Of a DNA stretch of 44,737 bases, positions 34,661 through 43,293 are shown one piece after another. This DNA comes from an uncultured Roseobacter sp. (GTDB lineage Bacteria > Pseudomonadota > Alphaproteobacteria > Rhodobacterales > Rhodobacteraceae). The notes beneath the pieces were generated by a model. It searched no databases, had not been told where the DNA came from, and saw only the letters and a list, made by a program, of their open reading frames with translations. The number at the start of each line of letters is the position of its first letter. The first letter of the stretch is position 1. Made by a program: the position numbers and the translations under genes. Location of the stretch: assembly GCF_947495275.1 (NCBI RefSeq), contig NZ_CANLYL010000020.1:1-44737 (forward strand), written 5' to 3'.

Positions 34661-35683
34661 ATGAACCGTTTTGCCAGCATGAGCGTTTTGTCGTTCGGAG
34701 CGGTGGTCATCAACACCGTCCCGGTCTGGATCGGCGCATTGGGAGATTACCCTGCGCTTGGCGATGGGCTTGCGGGTGCGTTTGCAAGCCTTGTTCTGCT
34801 TTCCGCATCCATAACTTGTGCAGGCGTCGGCGCTTTAAAACCTTCGTTGGCAGCCCGCTACATGGTAGCCCCTGCGCTGGCGCTGCTCACCTTCGGGCAG
34901 ATGCTCCCTGCGGTTGTTCTGGCCGCAATATGCGTTGGCTTGGGCGCGGCACTCGGAGCACTGACCCGAGCGGCCCTGAGGGCGATTGCTTTGTCCGACA
35001 ACGGCTTGCAAACGATAAGCTTTGCCATATCGCTCGGTCTGGCGGCATCACTGGTGTTCTACCTGCTGCTTCCTGCTCTTGGCGTGTCGCCCTTATTGCT
35101 TTTGCTGATCCTGTCGCTGCCGCTTTTGCTTTTGCGCTTTGCGTCAATTGAAGCTGACGCGCCGGATTATCACCGTTCATACCCCGTCGGCCCTCCGATC
35201 AGGTTTATCGGATTTTTTGTTATGATGGGCGCATATTGGACTTTTCTCGATCTTTTCGGCGTACGCTTCAACGATGAGAACGCGGTGAATTTATGGCTTC
35301 TGGCGAGCCTGGTGTCGGGAGCGTGTGGCTCATTTCTTGCGGCAAAGTTGAAAAATTCATGGCATGCAAACGCGCAGGCGCTGGCGCTTGTGGTTGCTGC
35401 TGCGACAGGTGCTGCGAGCTATGTCGCACCCGATTTGTTGATTTTCGGAATGACGATTCTCGCAAATGGATTTGCACTCTTTTTGTTTTTCCCACTTTAT
35501 CTGCTCAGAGCGGGCGAACAGATGCCTCAGGCTATGGCTGGCTACTTGGTGGGCTTCTCGGCTGGGGGTCTTGCAGGTGCTCTGCTGGTTGAAATTGGGG
35601 GGTATCAAACTCTCGCAGCGGCGATCCTTACCTCTGGATTGCTCAGCGTAATAAGGCGTCCGAACCGTTCTCTTAGACAATAA
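34661..35683 (+). CDS. Polytopic membrane protein, possible MFS-type
   Basis: A 340-residue very hydrophobic protein with roughly ten membrane segments and short polar loops, for example 'APALALLTFGQMLPAVVLAA', 'LGVSPLLLLLILSLPLLLL' and 'MTILANGFALFLFFPLYLL'. The shape resembles a shortened MFS transporter, but I see no diagnostic MFS motif, so the family is uncertain. It lies 130 bases after the protease gene and overlaps the convergent regulator gene by 11 bases at the 3' end. Confidence 0.65.
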   Translation: MNRFASMSVLSFGAVVINTVPVWIGALGDYPALGDGLAGAFASLVLLSASITCAGVGALKPSLAARYMVAPALALLTFGQMLPAVVLAAICVGLGAALGALTRAALRAIALSDNGLQTISFAISLGLAASLVFYLLLPALGVSPLLLLLILSLPLLLLRFASIEADAPDYHRSYPVGPPIRFIGFFVMMGAYWTFLDLFGVRFNDENAVNLWLLASLVSGACGSFLAAKLKNSWHANAQALALVVAAATGAASYVAPDLLIFGMTILANGFALFLFFPLYLLRAGEQMPQAMAGYLVGFSAGGLAGALLVEIGGYQTLAAAILTSGLLSVIRRPNRSLRQ

Positions 35684-37211
35684 CCAGACCTGCGGCGCGC
35701 CAATGCGTGAGCGCGGATTGTACCAAATCCTGATTTGCTTCCCACATCTGCAACTCTTCAAGAACGCGTTCTTCAAAACCGGGGAAGACGGAGCGGAGCA
35801 CGGTGACCTCGGTCTTGGCCTCATCGATACGCCCAACCGCTGACTGCAGCCAAACCACATGCGCGTGGTACCAGTAAAAGCCGGGCATTGGGACTTTCTG
35901 GACCTCTAGCAGCGCGGCTTCGAACATCTCCAGCCGTGCATAGCGCCATGTCTTGGCAAAGTGATACCAACCCGGATGCTCGGGGCTGATTTCCATAGCC
36001 TGGTCCAAAAGGCGGATCGCATCGTCCTCCCGCCCGAGAAAAGCGTAACAGTGGCCAACCTCCGAAAGCACGTCGGAATTACCGGGGTTAAGCGCCAATG
36101 CCGTTTCCGCAGCCTGATCAAAGCCCGCGATGTCCAGCGCAAAGAGCCGGCACATCGCCAGAGCAACCTGCCCGAATGCGTTGCGGCCGTCGGCCTGAAC
36201 GGCCTTTTCCGCCGCCATCGTCGCGAGGGGCAAAGCGTCCACACCGGGACGTTCATTGACGTGATACCGATGTTCTTCCAAAAGCAAAACGGCGTAGGCG
36301 GCCCAGCCGTTTGCAGATTTTGGATCATGCTTCAGAGCGCTTGGAAACGCCGCGCGCAACTCAAGATGTAGTTGCGGATCGTAGGTGCGGTAAAAACGTC
36401 GAAATTCCGAGACAAGTCGAAACATGTCCCAGCTTTCATGTTGCATCTGGTCCCGGGCAGTTTGCGCCGCGACCTGCGCGACAGGGCCGTGCGGACCCGC
36501 AAGGCGTCCCGCGCAGATTTGCGAAATCTGGTCCTGGACCTCGCACAAAGAATCCACATTCGCTTCCCGGTCAAACTGCTCTGCAACAACCACCGCACCT
36601 GTATCTGCCGACGTCAATTGCACGGACACCCGAATGCGCGTCTCCGTTATCCGAACGCTTCCTTCGACGACAAAGGCCGCCCCATATTTTTTGTAAATAT
36701 CGCCAGGGTGCAGCCGTGCTGCCTGAACCACATCGGATGTCATGCGGGACAAAACCTTCAGGTCGCGAAAGCATGACAGGCCCATGATGATTTCATCCGT
36801 GAGGCCCTCGCAAACATATTGCACGTCCGGATCGCGGCTGATGTTGCGAAAAGGAAGCACCAGTACACAAGGCAAGGCACTGGCGGGTGTCGCAGGCGCA
36901 TGGTTTCGCTGGACTTCGGAGGCCAGCCGGAAACCAACACCATGGACGGTCTCGATGATGCGCTGAGCTGATCCGGTATCGCCGACGGCGCGGCGGGCTT
37001 CCTTGATGGCCGTCGATAGCGTCGCATCCGTCACAATCCGACCATCCCAAACCTTGTCAATCAACTGATCCTTACTCACGACATCGCCGTTCGCATCTAC
37101 AAGCGCCCGCAGGATGCCCAGAGATTGCCGCGTCAGTTTTTTGGTGGCACCGTTTTCGCGCACGGTCATGCTGGCAAAGTCAATCTCAGCGTCAGCAATG
37201 CGTATTTTCAT
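35673..37211 (-). CDS. CadC-like transcriptional regulator with TPR-type C-terminus
   Basis: A 512-residue regulator. Residues 1-100 are an OmpR/PhoB-type winged helix ('KLTRQSLGILRALVDANGDV', 'LIDKVWDGRIVTDATLSTAI', 'RIIETVHGVGFRL'). A TolB/FlgO-like adenylate-cyclase-associated domain follows ('VLVLPFRNISRDPDVQYVCE' and 'DEIIMGLSCFRDLKVLSR', then 'YGAAFVVEGSVR'). From about 270 to the end are TPR-like helical repeats ('LNPGNSDVLSEVGHCYAFLG', 'REDDAIRLLDQAMEISPEHP'). Unlike CadC itself there is no transmembrane segment, so it is probably soluble. It diverges from the homocysteine methyltransferase at 37360, a likely target by position. Confidence 0.87.
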   Translation of the reverse strand: MKIRIADAEIDFASMTVRENGATKKLTRQSLGILRALVDANGDVVSKDQLIDKVWDGRIVTDATLSTAIKEARRAVGDTGSAQRIIETVHGVGFRLASEVQRNHAPATPASALPCVLVLPFRNISRDPDVQYVCEGLTDEIIMGLSCFRDLKVLSRMTSDVVQAARLHPGDIYKKYGAAFVVEGSVRITETRIRVSVQLTSADTGAVVVAEQFDREANVDSLCEVQDQISQICAGRLAGPHGPVAQVAAQTARDQMQHESWDMFRLVSEFRRFYRTYDPQLHLELRAAFPSALKHDPKSANGWAAYAVLLLEEHRYHVNERPGVDALPLATMAAEKAVQADGRNAFGQVALAMCRLFALDIAGFDQAAETALALNPGNSDVLSEVGHCYAFLGREDDAIRLLDQAMEISPEHPGWYHFAKTWRYARLEMFEAALLEVQKVPMPGFYWYHAHVVWLQSAVGRIDEAKTEVTVLRSVFPGFEERVLEELQMWEANQDLVQSALTHWRAAGLVIV

Positions 37212-37359
37212 GCTGTCTCCATCGCTTTTGCGGGTTTCGAAAGCGGCACCTCAGAACTTCTCAGATTATTCTCAGGTCTGCCTCAAGCACTGCCCCCACA
37301 TACCCCATACCTCTTTGCCACGACACACGAATGTATGGAAGCCAGGGAAGGTACAGACC

Positions 37360-38298
37360 ATGAAATACCGCAATGCTTTGCCGCAGCTGACCGGCACACC
37401 GATGATCACCGATGGTGGGTTGGAAACGACACTTATTTTCAATGAGGGGCTAGACCTGCCACTGTTTGCCGCCTTCACGGCCTTGGAAAGTGACACGGGC
37501 ATGGCGGCGATCGACGCTTACATGCGGCGCTACGCCGAGATCGCAGTACATGCGCGGCGCGGCTTTGTCATGGACACACCCACATGGCGGGCCAGTGCGC
37601 GCTGGGCGGCAGAGCTTGACATCACGCAGGAGATGCTGCGCGCGGTGCATCAGGAAACGGTTTGCAACCTCAGCCATCTGCGGGACGCGCTGGAGGTGCC
37701 TGAGATCAGCCCCTTCGTCATCAACGGCGTTATCGGCCCGCAGGACGACGGGTATCATCCAACCCAGGTGCTTACGGAGGATCAGGCAGAAGCTTATCAC
37801 AGTGTTCAGATTGGCTGGTTTGACGAATTTGGTGCAGACATGGTCTCCGCCATCACGATGACCTACATCGCAGAGGCGATCGGCATTACACGTGCAGCGA
37901 AGGCAAGAAATATCCCCGTTGCCATCGCCTTCACCGTTGAAACCGACGGCAACCTGCCTTCCGGCGAGCGCTTGAAGGATGCGATCTGCGCGGTCGATCA
38001 AGCGACGGACGGATATCCCGCGTATTTTATGATCAACTGCGCCCATCCAGACCATTTTGCACATGTCCTGACCGGTGACTGGACGGGGCGGATCATGGGG
38101 CTGCGAGCCAATGCTTCACGTCTCAGCCATGAAGCACTTGATGGCGCCGAAACGCTCGACGATGGCGATCCGGCTGAGCTCGGCGCGCTTTACGCCGGGC
38201 TGTCACACCTGTTGCCCAATCTCACGGTGGTGGGGGGATGCTGTGGGACCGATCACCGTCATGTCGCCGCGATTTGCGCAGCAACCCAAGGAGCCTGA
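37360..38298 (+). CDS. Homocysteine S-methyltransferase (MmuM-like)
   Basis: A 312-residue zinc-dependent methyltransferase barrel. The ATG at 37360 was chosen because it gives the family N-terminus ('TPMITDGGLETTLIFNEGLD'); an earlier in-frame start at 37114 would overlap the divergent regulator. The three zinc Cys are Cys227 ('FMINCAHPDHF') and Cys294-Cys295 ('VVGGCCGTDHRH'). MmuM-type enzymes transfer a methyl from S-methylmethionine (or SAM) to homocysteine, making methionine. No SAM-type riboswitch was recognised in the leader, so regulation is probably through the divergent CadC-like protein. Confidence 0.92.
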   Translation: MKYRNALPQLTGTPMITDGGLETTLIFNEGLDLPLFAAFTALESDTGMAAIDAYMRRYAEIAVHARRGFVMDTPTWRASARWAAELDITQEMLRAVHQETVCNLSHLRDALEVPEISPFVINGVIGPQDDGYHPTQVLTEDQAEAYHSVQIGWFDEFGADMVSAITMTYIAEAIGITRAAKARNIPVAIAFTVETDGNLPSGERLKDAICAVDQATDGYPAYFMINCAHPDHFAHVLTGDWTGRIMGLRANASRLSHEALDGAETLDDGDPAELGALYAGLSHLLPNLTVVGGCCGTDHRHVAAICAATQGA

Positions 38299-38317
38299 TC
38301 TCTCAAACCCAACCGAC

Positions 38318-38364
38318 GCGCGCGACCCGCGCCCAACAGCCGGGTAGGGGGGTCGCCTGCGCGC
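38318..38364 (+). promoter_or_regulatory. GC-rich stem-loop between the methyltransferase and next gene
   Basis: GCGACCC at 38322-38328 pairs with GGGTCGC at 38350-38356, and the stem can extend through a small bulge into GCGC on both sides. No U-run follows. It sits 20 bases after the mmuM-like stop and 31 before the next start, so it may set relative expression of the two genes. Confidence 0.4.
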
Positions 38365-38395
38365 CCGGCAAACTTCAAATCCAGAGGAAACTTCA

Positions 38396-39064
38396 ATGTT
38401 CAAACCCACTCTTTGCACCCTTGCACTTCTTGCAACATCCGGGTTCGCCGCAGCGCAAGGCGCGCCGATGTCCTTCGACGTCGCAGAAGATCACACGCGC
38501 ATCTTCATGGCCGCCCAGCCCCTGCATGAAAACGGGATGCCCGCACATGGCAACGCTTTCCTGAGCCAGGGCTACATCTACCCCGCCGGAACATTGCAAG
38601 ACGGCGTACCGGGTGTTCTCAAAGACGGCAGCCCGGCTTTCCCCGATCTGGTGCTGGGCACCTGGACCTGCGACGGCTATTTCGTCGGCGAAGCAGGCAA
38701 TGCGACTTCTGGCGCCTGGGTTATTTCCCGTCAGGTTTTCGCCTTTGCTCGCGGTGATCAGATCATCACGCAGGGCACGGAAATTGCTGATCTCGGCGAG
38801 GAGAACCTGCGCCCGATCACCGGAGCCACTGGCGATTATGCGGCGATCGAAGGGGGGCTTGTGCAGACCACACTCGGGTTCAACGAGTATATGGCCCTCA
38901 ATGCCACATTCGAATTCGAAACGCCCGTCAAAGATCACGCACATGATTCCAAGGACAAGGCCAGTGACGCCCCAGGCAGAGCGGCATCCGACGCAGAAGA
39001 TATCGAATGGGATTCGGGTTTTCCGGTAGGTCCTCTGGAACCGAACAGCAACGCATCGTTCTGA
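38396..39064 (+). CDS. Secreted allene-oxide-cyclase-barrel-like protein
   Basis: A 222-residue exported protein with signal peptide 'TLCTLALLATSGFAAAQG' and an AGAGGAAA ribosome site. The core resembles the allene oxide cyclase/dirigent-like beta barrel seen in bacterial proteins of unknown role: 'GTWTCDGYFVGE', 'WVISRQVFAFARGDQIITQG', 'RPITGATGDYAAIEGGLVQT'. The C-terminal 45 residues are low-complexity and charged. It follows the methyltransferase by about 97 bases and precedes the GNAT gene. The reaction, if any, is unknown. Confidence 0.7.
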   Translation: MFKPTLCTLALLATSGFAAAQGAPMSFDVAEDHTRIFMAAQPLHENGMPAHGNAFLSQGYIYPAGTLQDGVPGVLKDGSPAFPDLVLGTWTCDGYFVGEAGNATSGAWVISRQVFAFARGDQIITQGTEIADLGEENLRPITGATGDYAAIEGGLVQTTLGFNEYMALNATFEFETPVKDHAHDSKDKASDAPGRAASDAEDIEWDSGFPVGPLEPNSNASF

Positions 39065-39074
39065 CGCCCGATAG

Positions 39075-39097
39075 CGCCCGCGCTCGATGCGCGGGCG
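39075..39097 (+). terminator. Strong GC stem-loop after the barrel-protein gene
   Basis: CGCCCGCGC-tcgat-GCGCGGGCG, a perfect 9-bp GC-rich stem 10 bases after the stop codon. There is no U-tract, so it is a candidate processing or partial termination site between this gene and the GNAT gene. Confidence 0.5.
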
Positions 39098-39142
39098 GAG
39101 CACGCCGACACCACACACCTTTTGAAAGATACGAGCCGATCC

Positions 39143-39751
39143 ATGAGAGATGCAACCAACCTTCACTTGCGGCCCGCCCGATCTGGCGACGCCAAAAATC
39201 TTGCGAAACTTATCGACATTGCCGGGGAAGGCATCCCCAACTGGCTTTGGTCGCAATCTGTTGCAGTGGGGCAATCGCCCCTAGACGTGGGCATTGAACG
39301 CGCCCGGCGGCAGTCTGGCGGGTTTTCCTACCGGAACGCGATCCTTGCCAAGGCGTTTGATCAGGTCGCGGGCATGGTGCTTACATATCCGATAGAAATA
39401 ATGCCTCAGGAAAGCCCCGATGACCTCCCGGATCCCATCGCGCCTTTTGTCGAACTGGAAAAACAATCCGTCGGCAGCTGGTTCGTGAATGCTCTGGCCG
39501 TGTTTCCCGAATTCCGCGGGCTTGGCATAGGGACCGCGTTGATGGAAGAGGTCGAACATGCTGCACATCGACGTGGATATGATCGCCTGAGCATCCAGGT
39601 CTACGAGCAGAACGTTGGGGCCGTGCGCCTTTATGAGCACCTCGGATATATTGCGATCAGCCAGGCGCGCGTGCGCTGCCATCCGTGCCAACCTTATTAC
39701 TCAGGCGACGTGCTCTTGCTTGAAAAACAGGTCGGACAAACAGTGTTTTGA
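39143..39751 (+). CDS. GNAT-family N-acetyltransferase
   Basis: A 202-residue GNAT acetyltransferase from ATG at 39143 (the upstream in-frame start at 39122 adds seven residues). It has an N-terminal 'LHLRPARSGDAKNLAKLIDI', the acetyl-CoA pyrophosphate loop 'FRGLGIGTALMEEVE' near 130-145 and the late motif 'QVYEQNVGAVRLYEHLGY'. Substrate unknown. It is the third gene of the run behind the homocysteine methyltransferase. Confidence 0.88.
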   Translation: MRDATNLHLRPARSGDAKNLAKLIDIAGEGIPNWLWSQSVAVGQSPLDVGIERARRQSGGFSYRNAILAKAFDQVAGMVLTYPIEIMPQESPDDLPDPIAPFVELEKQSVGSWFVNALAVFPEFRGLGIGTALMEEVEHAAHRRGYDRLSIQVYEQNVGAVRLYEHLGYIAISQARVRCHPCQPYYSGDVLLLEKQVGQTVF

Positions 39752-39922
39752 CCCACTTGGCAGCTTCGCCAAACGCCTGCTTACACCTGCAATCAACGTC
39801 AACCGAGAGCAATCTGACGCCAGTATTGGGGTTTTGGCTCTGCGCACGGCCTCGGCTTCTAAGCTCTCTGGCTTTGCTTGGCAGGGTGTGTTGCCGGTTC
39901 AATGGCTTCAGAAAGGGTTCAG

Positions 39923-40273
39923 TTACCTTTTCGGCATGTCGGAAAGCTCAGCATCCAGGAGATTTTTTGACAACTCTCCCAACACCTCGACAATCTTCGT
40001 GGCATCCGATTTGTAGAACACCCAGTTCTTGATCTTTTTGGATGTCACTAGGTTGGCAGCAGCCAGCACTTGCATGTGTTCTATGACGGCCGGTTGGCTA
40101 AGGTTGATTTTCTTGGTGATGAAGCCGACGCAAACGCCATCTTTCACAAGGTCGCCATCGCGTTTTGGTGGGAAATGATTGGTGGGGTCCGCAAGCCACC
40201 TGACAATGGTCAACCGCCTCGGAGTCGAAAGTGCACGCAAGACGATCGCCGATGGCTCGATTTCATCACGCAT
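39923..40273 (-). CDS. ArsR-family winged-helix regulator with a loop insertion
   Basis: A 116-residue ArsR-type regulator: 'IVLRALSTPRRLTIVRWLAD' at the N-terminus, the recognition helix 'NLSQPAVIEHMQVLAAANLV' and the wing 'TSKKIKNWVFYKSDATKI'. About 20 residues ('NHFPPKRDGDLVKDGVCVGF') are inserted between helices, more than in standard ArsR. It has one Cys only, so no classical metal site. It diverges from the methyltransferase at 40537. The start codon lies within an imperfect dyad (40271-40292), so autoregulation is plausible. Confidence 0.82.
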   Translation of the reverse strand: MRDEIEPSAIVLRALSTPRRLTIVRWLADPTNHFPPKRDGDLVKDGVCVGFITKKINLSQPAVIEHMQVLAAANLVTSKKIKNWVFYKSDATKIVEVLGELSKNLLDAELSDMPKR

Positions 40274-40292
40274 ATGGATATTATCCTATATG
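40271..40292. promoter_or_regulatory. Imperfect dyad over the ArsR start, candidate operator
   Basis: CATATGGATA and TATCCTATATG are near-complementary halves with one extra base in the right half. The dyad covers the start codon of the minus-strand ArsR gene and points towards the divergent methyltransferase. Confidence 0.35.
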
Positions 40293-40536
40293 GGAGAGTT
40301 CCTACGCCTTAAATGCCTTAAATGCCTGCAGGGCAAAGGTTGGAATATGGCGCACGGTATTGGCCACGTAGTTTGTTTCAGGAGGGATCAGTTTCCTCGA
40401 CGCGACAGCAGCGCGTGTCGAAGCGAAATTGGAAACCGCCTCGACCTAACTACCAGCAGCCACATTTTTCGAGGTTATGATTTTAAATGTCGGGGGGCGC
40501 CAGTTTTGATATCTCTAGGCGCATTGGAGGTACCAA

Positions 40537-41313
40537 TTGCTGAAGTTTGATGGAGAAACGACGAAATTACTCGATATTGCTTATCAAGGTGGCGACGTAA
40601 CGCGCCGCCGCCGCAAAGCCTTTGATGCGCTTCATCTTCGCGAAGGTGATACAGTTGTTGATATCGGTTGCGGAAATGGATTTCTGACCGAAGAAATCGC
40701 GCGGGCTGTTGGGAAGACCGGACACGTCATTGGAGTTGATCCCAGCGATCATATGCGCGCGCGGGCCTCAATTCGCAGCGCCGCATATCCGTGTGCGCAA
40801 ATCAAAGATGGTTTAGCTGATGCGCTACCGCTGCGAGACGGTGAGGCAGATAAAGCTGTCGCAGTGCAAGTGCTTGAATATCTCCCCGATATCCCCTCGG
40901 CCATTCGCGAAGCTCACCGTATTTTGCGCGTTGGTGGCAGGTTTGTTGCGGTAGATACCGGGTGCAAGACGCTTGACTGGTTTTCCCAGGACGAGGAACG
41001 CATGCAGCGCGTTCAGACGGCCTGGGATCATCACTATACGGAACCTCGGGTGGCAGGACTTTGGCCTCGGCTGACGCAAGACAACGGTTTTGCGGCCATA
41101 GAAGTCAAACCTTTCACGTTCTGCGATGTGACGATGCGGCCCGATGGCCTCGCGTTCATGTTGATGCACTTGATGTCACGCTACGCAGCTGAAAATGGCC
41201 ATATGCCGGAGGCTGAGACAAAAGCCTGGTTTGACGAGCAAGTGGAGCTCGCAAGTCAGGGACGGTTCTTCTTTTCGCTTACCTATTATCAGATGAGCGC
41301 CATCAAGATGTAG
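40537..41313 (+). CDS. Class I SAM-dependent methyltransferase
   Basis: A 258-residue Rossmann methyltransferase starting at TTG, with TTGGAGG six bases upstream. Motif I is 'VVDIGCGNGFLTEEIA' (about 39-54), the acidic post-I strand 'VIGVDPSD' and motif IV 'AVAVQVLEYLPDIPSAIREA'. These features are common to UbiE/ArsM-like C-, N-, O- or As-methyltransferases. The pairing with a divergent ArsR regulator recalls arsR-arsM loci, but no Cys triad of ArsM is present, so arsenic methylation is not supported. Confidence 0.87.
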   Translation: MLKFDGETTKLLDIAYQGGDVTRRRRKAFDALHLREGDTVVDIGCGNGFLTEEIARAVGKTGHVIGVDPSDHMRARASIRSAAYPCAQIKDGLADALPLRDGEADKAVAVQVLEYLPDIPSAIREAHRILRVGGRFVAVDTGCKTLDWFSQDEERMQRVQTAWDHHYTEPRVAGLWPRLTQDNGFAAIEVKPFTFCDVTMRPDGLAFMLMHLMSRYAAENGHMPEAETKAWFDEQVELASQGRFFFSLTYYQMSAIKM

Positions 41314-41464
41314 CTGGGCTTCGGTCTGGTTCCAGCCATGAGCGAGGTTCTCCAGGCGGGAGATGTCATTGACACGGCTGCCGCGTAGCAAGGTTTCAGT
41401 GAGGGGTCGCATCTTGAACTCGAAGCGCTGTTCCACCGCCGCAAATGTAGCTCAGAGGTGTTTT

Positions 41465-42424
41465 TCAAAGGTTCAACACGATGCTTTCGCCCCGTGCACG
41501 AGAAACGCAAAGGCACATCTGGTTACCGGACGCCCGCTGCCTTTCGGTCAAAAAACTGTCGCGGTGGTCGGGTGTGCCGTCGACAATATCAGTCACGCAA
41601 GTACCGCACACACCTTGTTCGCAGGAGAAAGCAGCATCGATTCCGTTCGCATCAAGCACGTCGAGAATGGTTTCATCCGCCGCGACTTCCAATGTGACAC
41701 CTGTTCGGGCGAGTTTAACGGTAAATGGCGAGGTCGGAGCGCCCGAAATGGCCGGATTGGCGGCAAAGCGTTCGAGGTTGATCGCATCTGTAGGCCAGTT
41801 TTCCATTGCGCAGATTTCGGCAGTATCCATGAAGGGAGCGGGACCACATATGTAGACCTGTCCATGGGGGACCGGTCGGGACAGCAGTTTGCGCAGCGCA
41901 GCACTCGTCGCTGGAACGTCCAGACCTTCATGGAAGGTCACGTGTTGCTTGTATTTGCCGTTCTCTAACCGGTCTCTGAAGGCGGTATGATCGCATCCGC
42001 GTGAAAAGTAATGTAACGCAAAGGAGCGCCCCAAAACGCTCAGACGGTCCGCCATCGCGATAATTGGCGTGATGCCGATGCCGGCAGCCAAAAGAAGTGC
42101 GTGATTTGCGGTTTCGTCAAGCGGGAAGGAATTGCGGGGCGCGCCGACCTCCAGGATGTCTCCTTCGCGCACTGTCATATGCATAAGGTCTGACCCGCCG
42201 CGTGATGGCTCCCCCTTTTTGACCGCAATCGTGAAATGCCGACGGTCTACCGGATCCCCGCAGAGCGAATACTGCCGGATGATCCCTTCGCCGCAATGCA
42301 CATCTATATGCGCCCCCGGTCTGTAGGCAGGGAGTTTGAAAAGCCCTTTCTTCGCCAAAAGGAAGGATTTTATGCCCGTAGCCTCCTGACTAATCTTTGC
42401 CACTTTGACATTGATCAGCGCCAT
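41465..42424 (-). CDS. Phthalate-dioxygenase-reductase-type FMN/2Fe-2S oxidoreductase
   Basis: A 319-residue reductase with FMN domain ('IRQYSLCGDP'), NAD(P)H domain ('ALLLAAGIGITPIIAM', 'YICGPAPFMD') and C-terminal plant-type [2Fe-2S] ferredoxin ('CEQGVCGTC' with the fourth Cys in 'NQMCLCVSR'). This order (FMN, NAD, ferredoxin) is that of phthalate dioxygenase reductase and VanB. Such proteins feed electrons to oxygenases. It is the last gene of a minus-strand run behind a PanB-like gene and a membrane di-iron hydroxylase, which is the likely electron acceptor. Confidence 0.92.
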   Translation of the reverse strand: MALINVKVAKISQEATGIKSFLLAKKGLFKLPAYRPGAHIDVHCGEGIIRQYSLCGDPVDRRHFTIAVKKGEPSRGGSDLMHMTVREGDILEVGAPRNSFPLDETANHALLLAAGIGITPIIAMADRLSVLGRSFALHYFSRGCDHTAFRDRLENGKYKQHVTFHEGLDVPATSAALRKLLSRPVPHGQVYICGPAPFMDTAEICAMENWPTDAINLERFAANPAISGAPTSPFTVKLARTGVTLEVAADETILDVLDANGIDAAFSCEQGVCGTCVTDIVDGTPDHRDSFLTERQRASGNQMCLCVSRARGESIVLNL

Positions 42425-42436
42425 TCTGCGTGCTCC

Positions 42437-43276
42437 TTACTGATGAAGAGGGCGAAGTTTTTGCAGGCCTTCTTTCACTTTTTCCAGCTCCTCCGGTGGC
42501 ATGGCGATAGATGTCGTGGCGTCCGGAAACGACCCATCCAGGACAGCGGCGCGATACCCTGCCAAAGCACGGGCGCGCTCTGCCCTCAGCGCTTTGCGGA
42601 TCGAACCCACATCGCCAAAGGCCCTGGCGTGGCGCGGTGGGTCTTCGGTGTCACCTGAAAGATCCGACATGTAGGACCGGATGATGTCGCCTGATGATCC
42701 AGCTCCGATGGTGACAAGGATCAGCTTGGAGTGCTTCTTGATTTCTGCCAGCGCCTCTTCGGCAACACATTCGACTTCCGCACAATAGGCACCGGCCTCT
42801 TCCAACCGGCGAAAATCGTCCAGCAGGCCAAGCGCCTCTTGCGCTGTTTTGCCGATGGTGCGCAGACCACCGAACTGCGTGGCGCGCGCGGGGAACAGTC
42901 CGGTATGGCCTTGCACGCTGATCCCTTCGCGGGCAATCCGTTCGACCGTGGACAGACCGCGCGGTGAATAAATCGCATCTGCTCCCTTGACCATCGCGTC
43001 AATCGCGCCGCCCAAGGCTTCATCTTCGGTGACATGCTGGCGCATGTATTGTGCGGCGGTGACGAAGATATTGGGCGCTGCGGCGCGGATCGGCTCAACC
43101 TGGTCACAGTCAACCGTCAGCGTGTCGATCTGCTGTTCTGCGGCGACGGCGGCTTCTTCAGCGTCGAATGCCGTGACCTGCGTCAGCCGTTTTCCGGCAG
43201 CTTTGTGCTTGAACAGGCAGTCCACGGTCAGGTGACGCTGGGCGTACTGACCGCCGTATGTGTAGATGCTTTTCAT
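42437..43276 (-). CDS. PanB-like (ketopantoate hydroxymethyltransferase family) protein
   Basis: A 279-residue TIM-barrel protein of the PanB/PEP-mutase superfamily. 'GISVQGHTGLFPARATQFGG' matches PanB GHxGLxPQ, and 'EEAGAYCAEVECV' and 'VTIGAGSSGD' match its active-site region. However, the metal site differs: at the position of PanB VGDSLG it reads 'LTVDCDQVEP', and the second metal Asp (ADLPF in PanB) is 'VTAAQYM'. Ketopantoate synthesis is therefore doubtful and a related C-C bond reaction is more likely. It starts 17 bases after the desaturase-like frame ends and 12 bases before the reductase. Confidence 0.8.
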   Translation of the reverse strand: MKSIYTYGGQYAQRHLTVDCLFKHKAAGKRLTQVTAFDAEEAAVAAEQQIDTLTVDCDQVEPIRAAAPNIFVTAAQYMRQHVTEDEALGGAIDAMVKGADAIYSPRGLSTVERIAREGISVQGHTGLFPARATQFGGLRTIGKTAQEALGLLDDFRRLEEAGAYCAEVECVAEEALAEIKKHSKLILVTIGAGSSGDIIRSYMSDLSGDTEDPPRHARAFGDVGSIRKALRAERARALAGYRAAVLDGSFPDATTSIAMPPEELEKVKEGLQKLRPLHQ

Positions 43277-43293
43277 TCTAAGTTTCCATCGGC

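Noticed and set aside
37212..37359. SAM or SAH riboswitch before the homocysteine methyltransferase
   Set aside because: I could not find the conserved pseudoknot or core words of the alphaproteobacterial SAM-II or SAH classes in this 148-base leader.
40537..41313. Arsenite methyltransferase (ArsM) because of the ArsR neighbour
   Set aside because: The conserved Cys residues that bind As(III) in ArsM are not present.
41314..41464. Transposase remnant between the methyltransferase and the reductase
   Set aside because: A minus-strand frame here reads plausibly for about 40 residues, but no terminal repeats or motif support a mobile element.
42437..43276. True pantothenate-pathway panB
   Set aside because: The metal-binding Asp segments differ and the neighbours are oxygenase-related, so only a PanB-like call is made.
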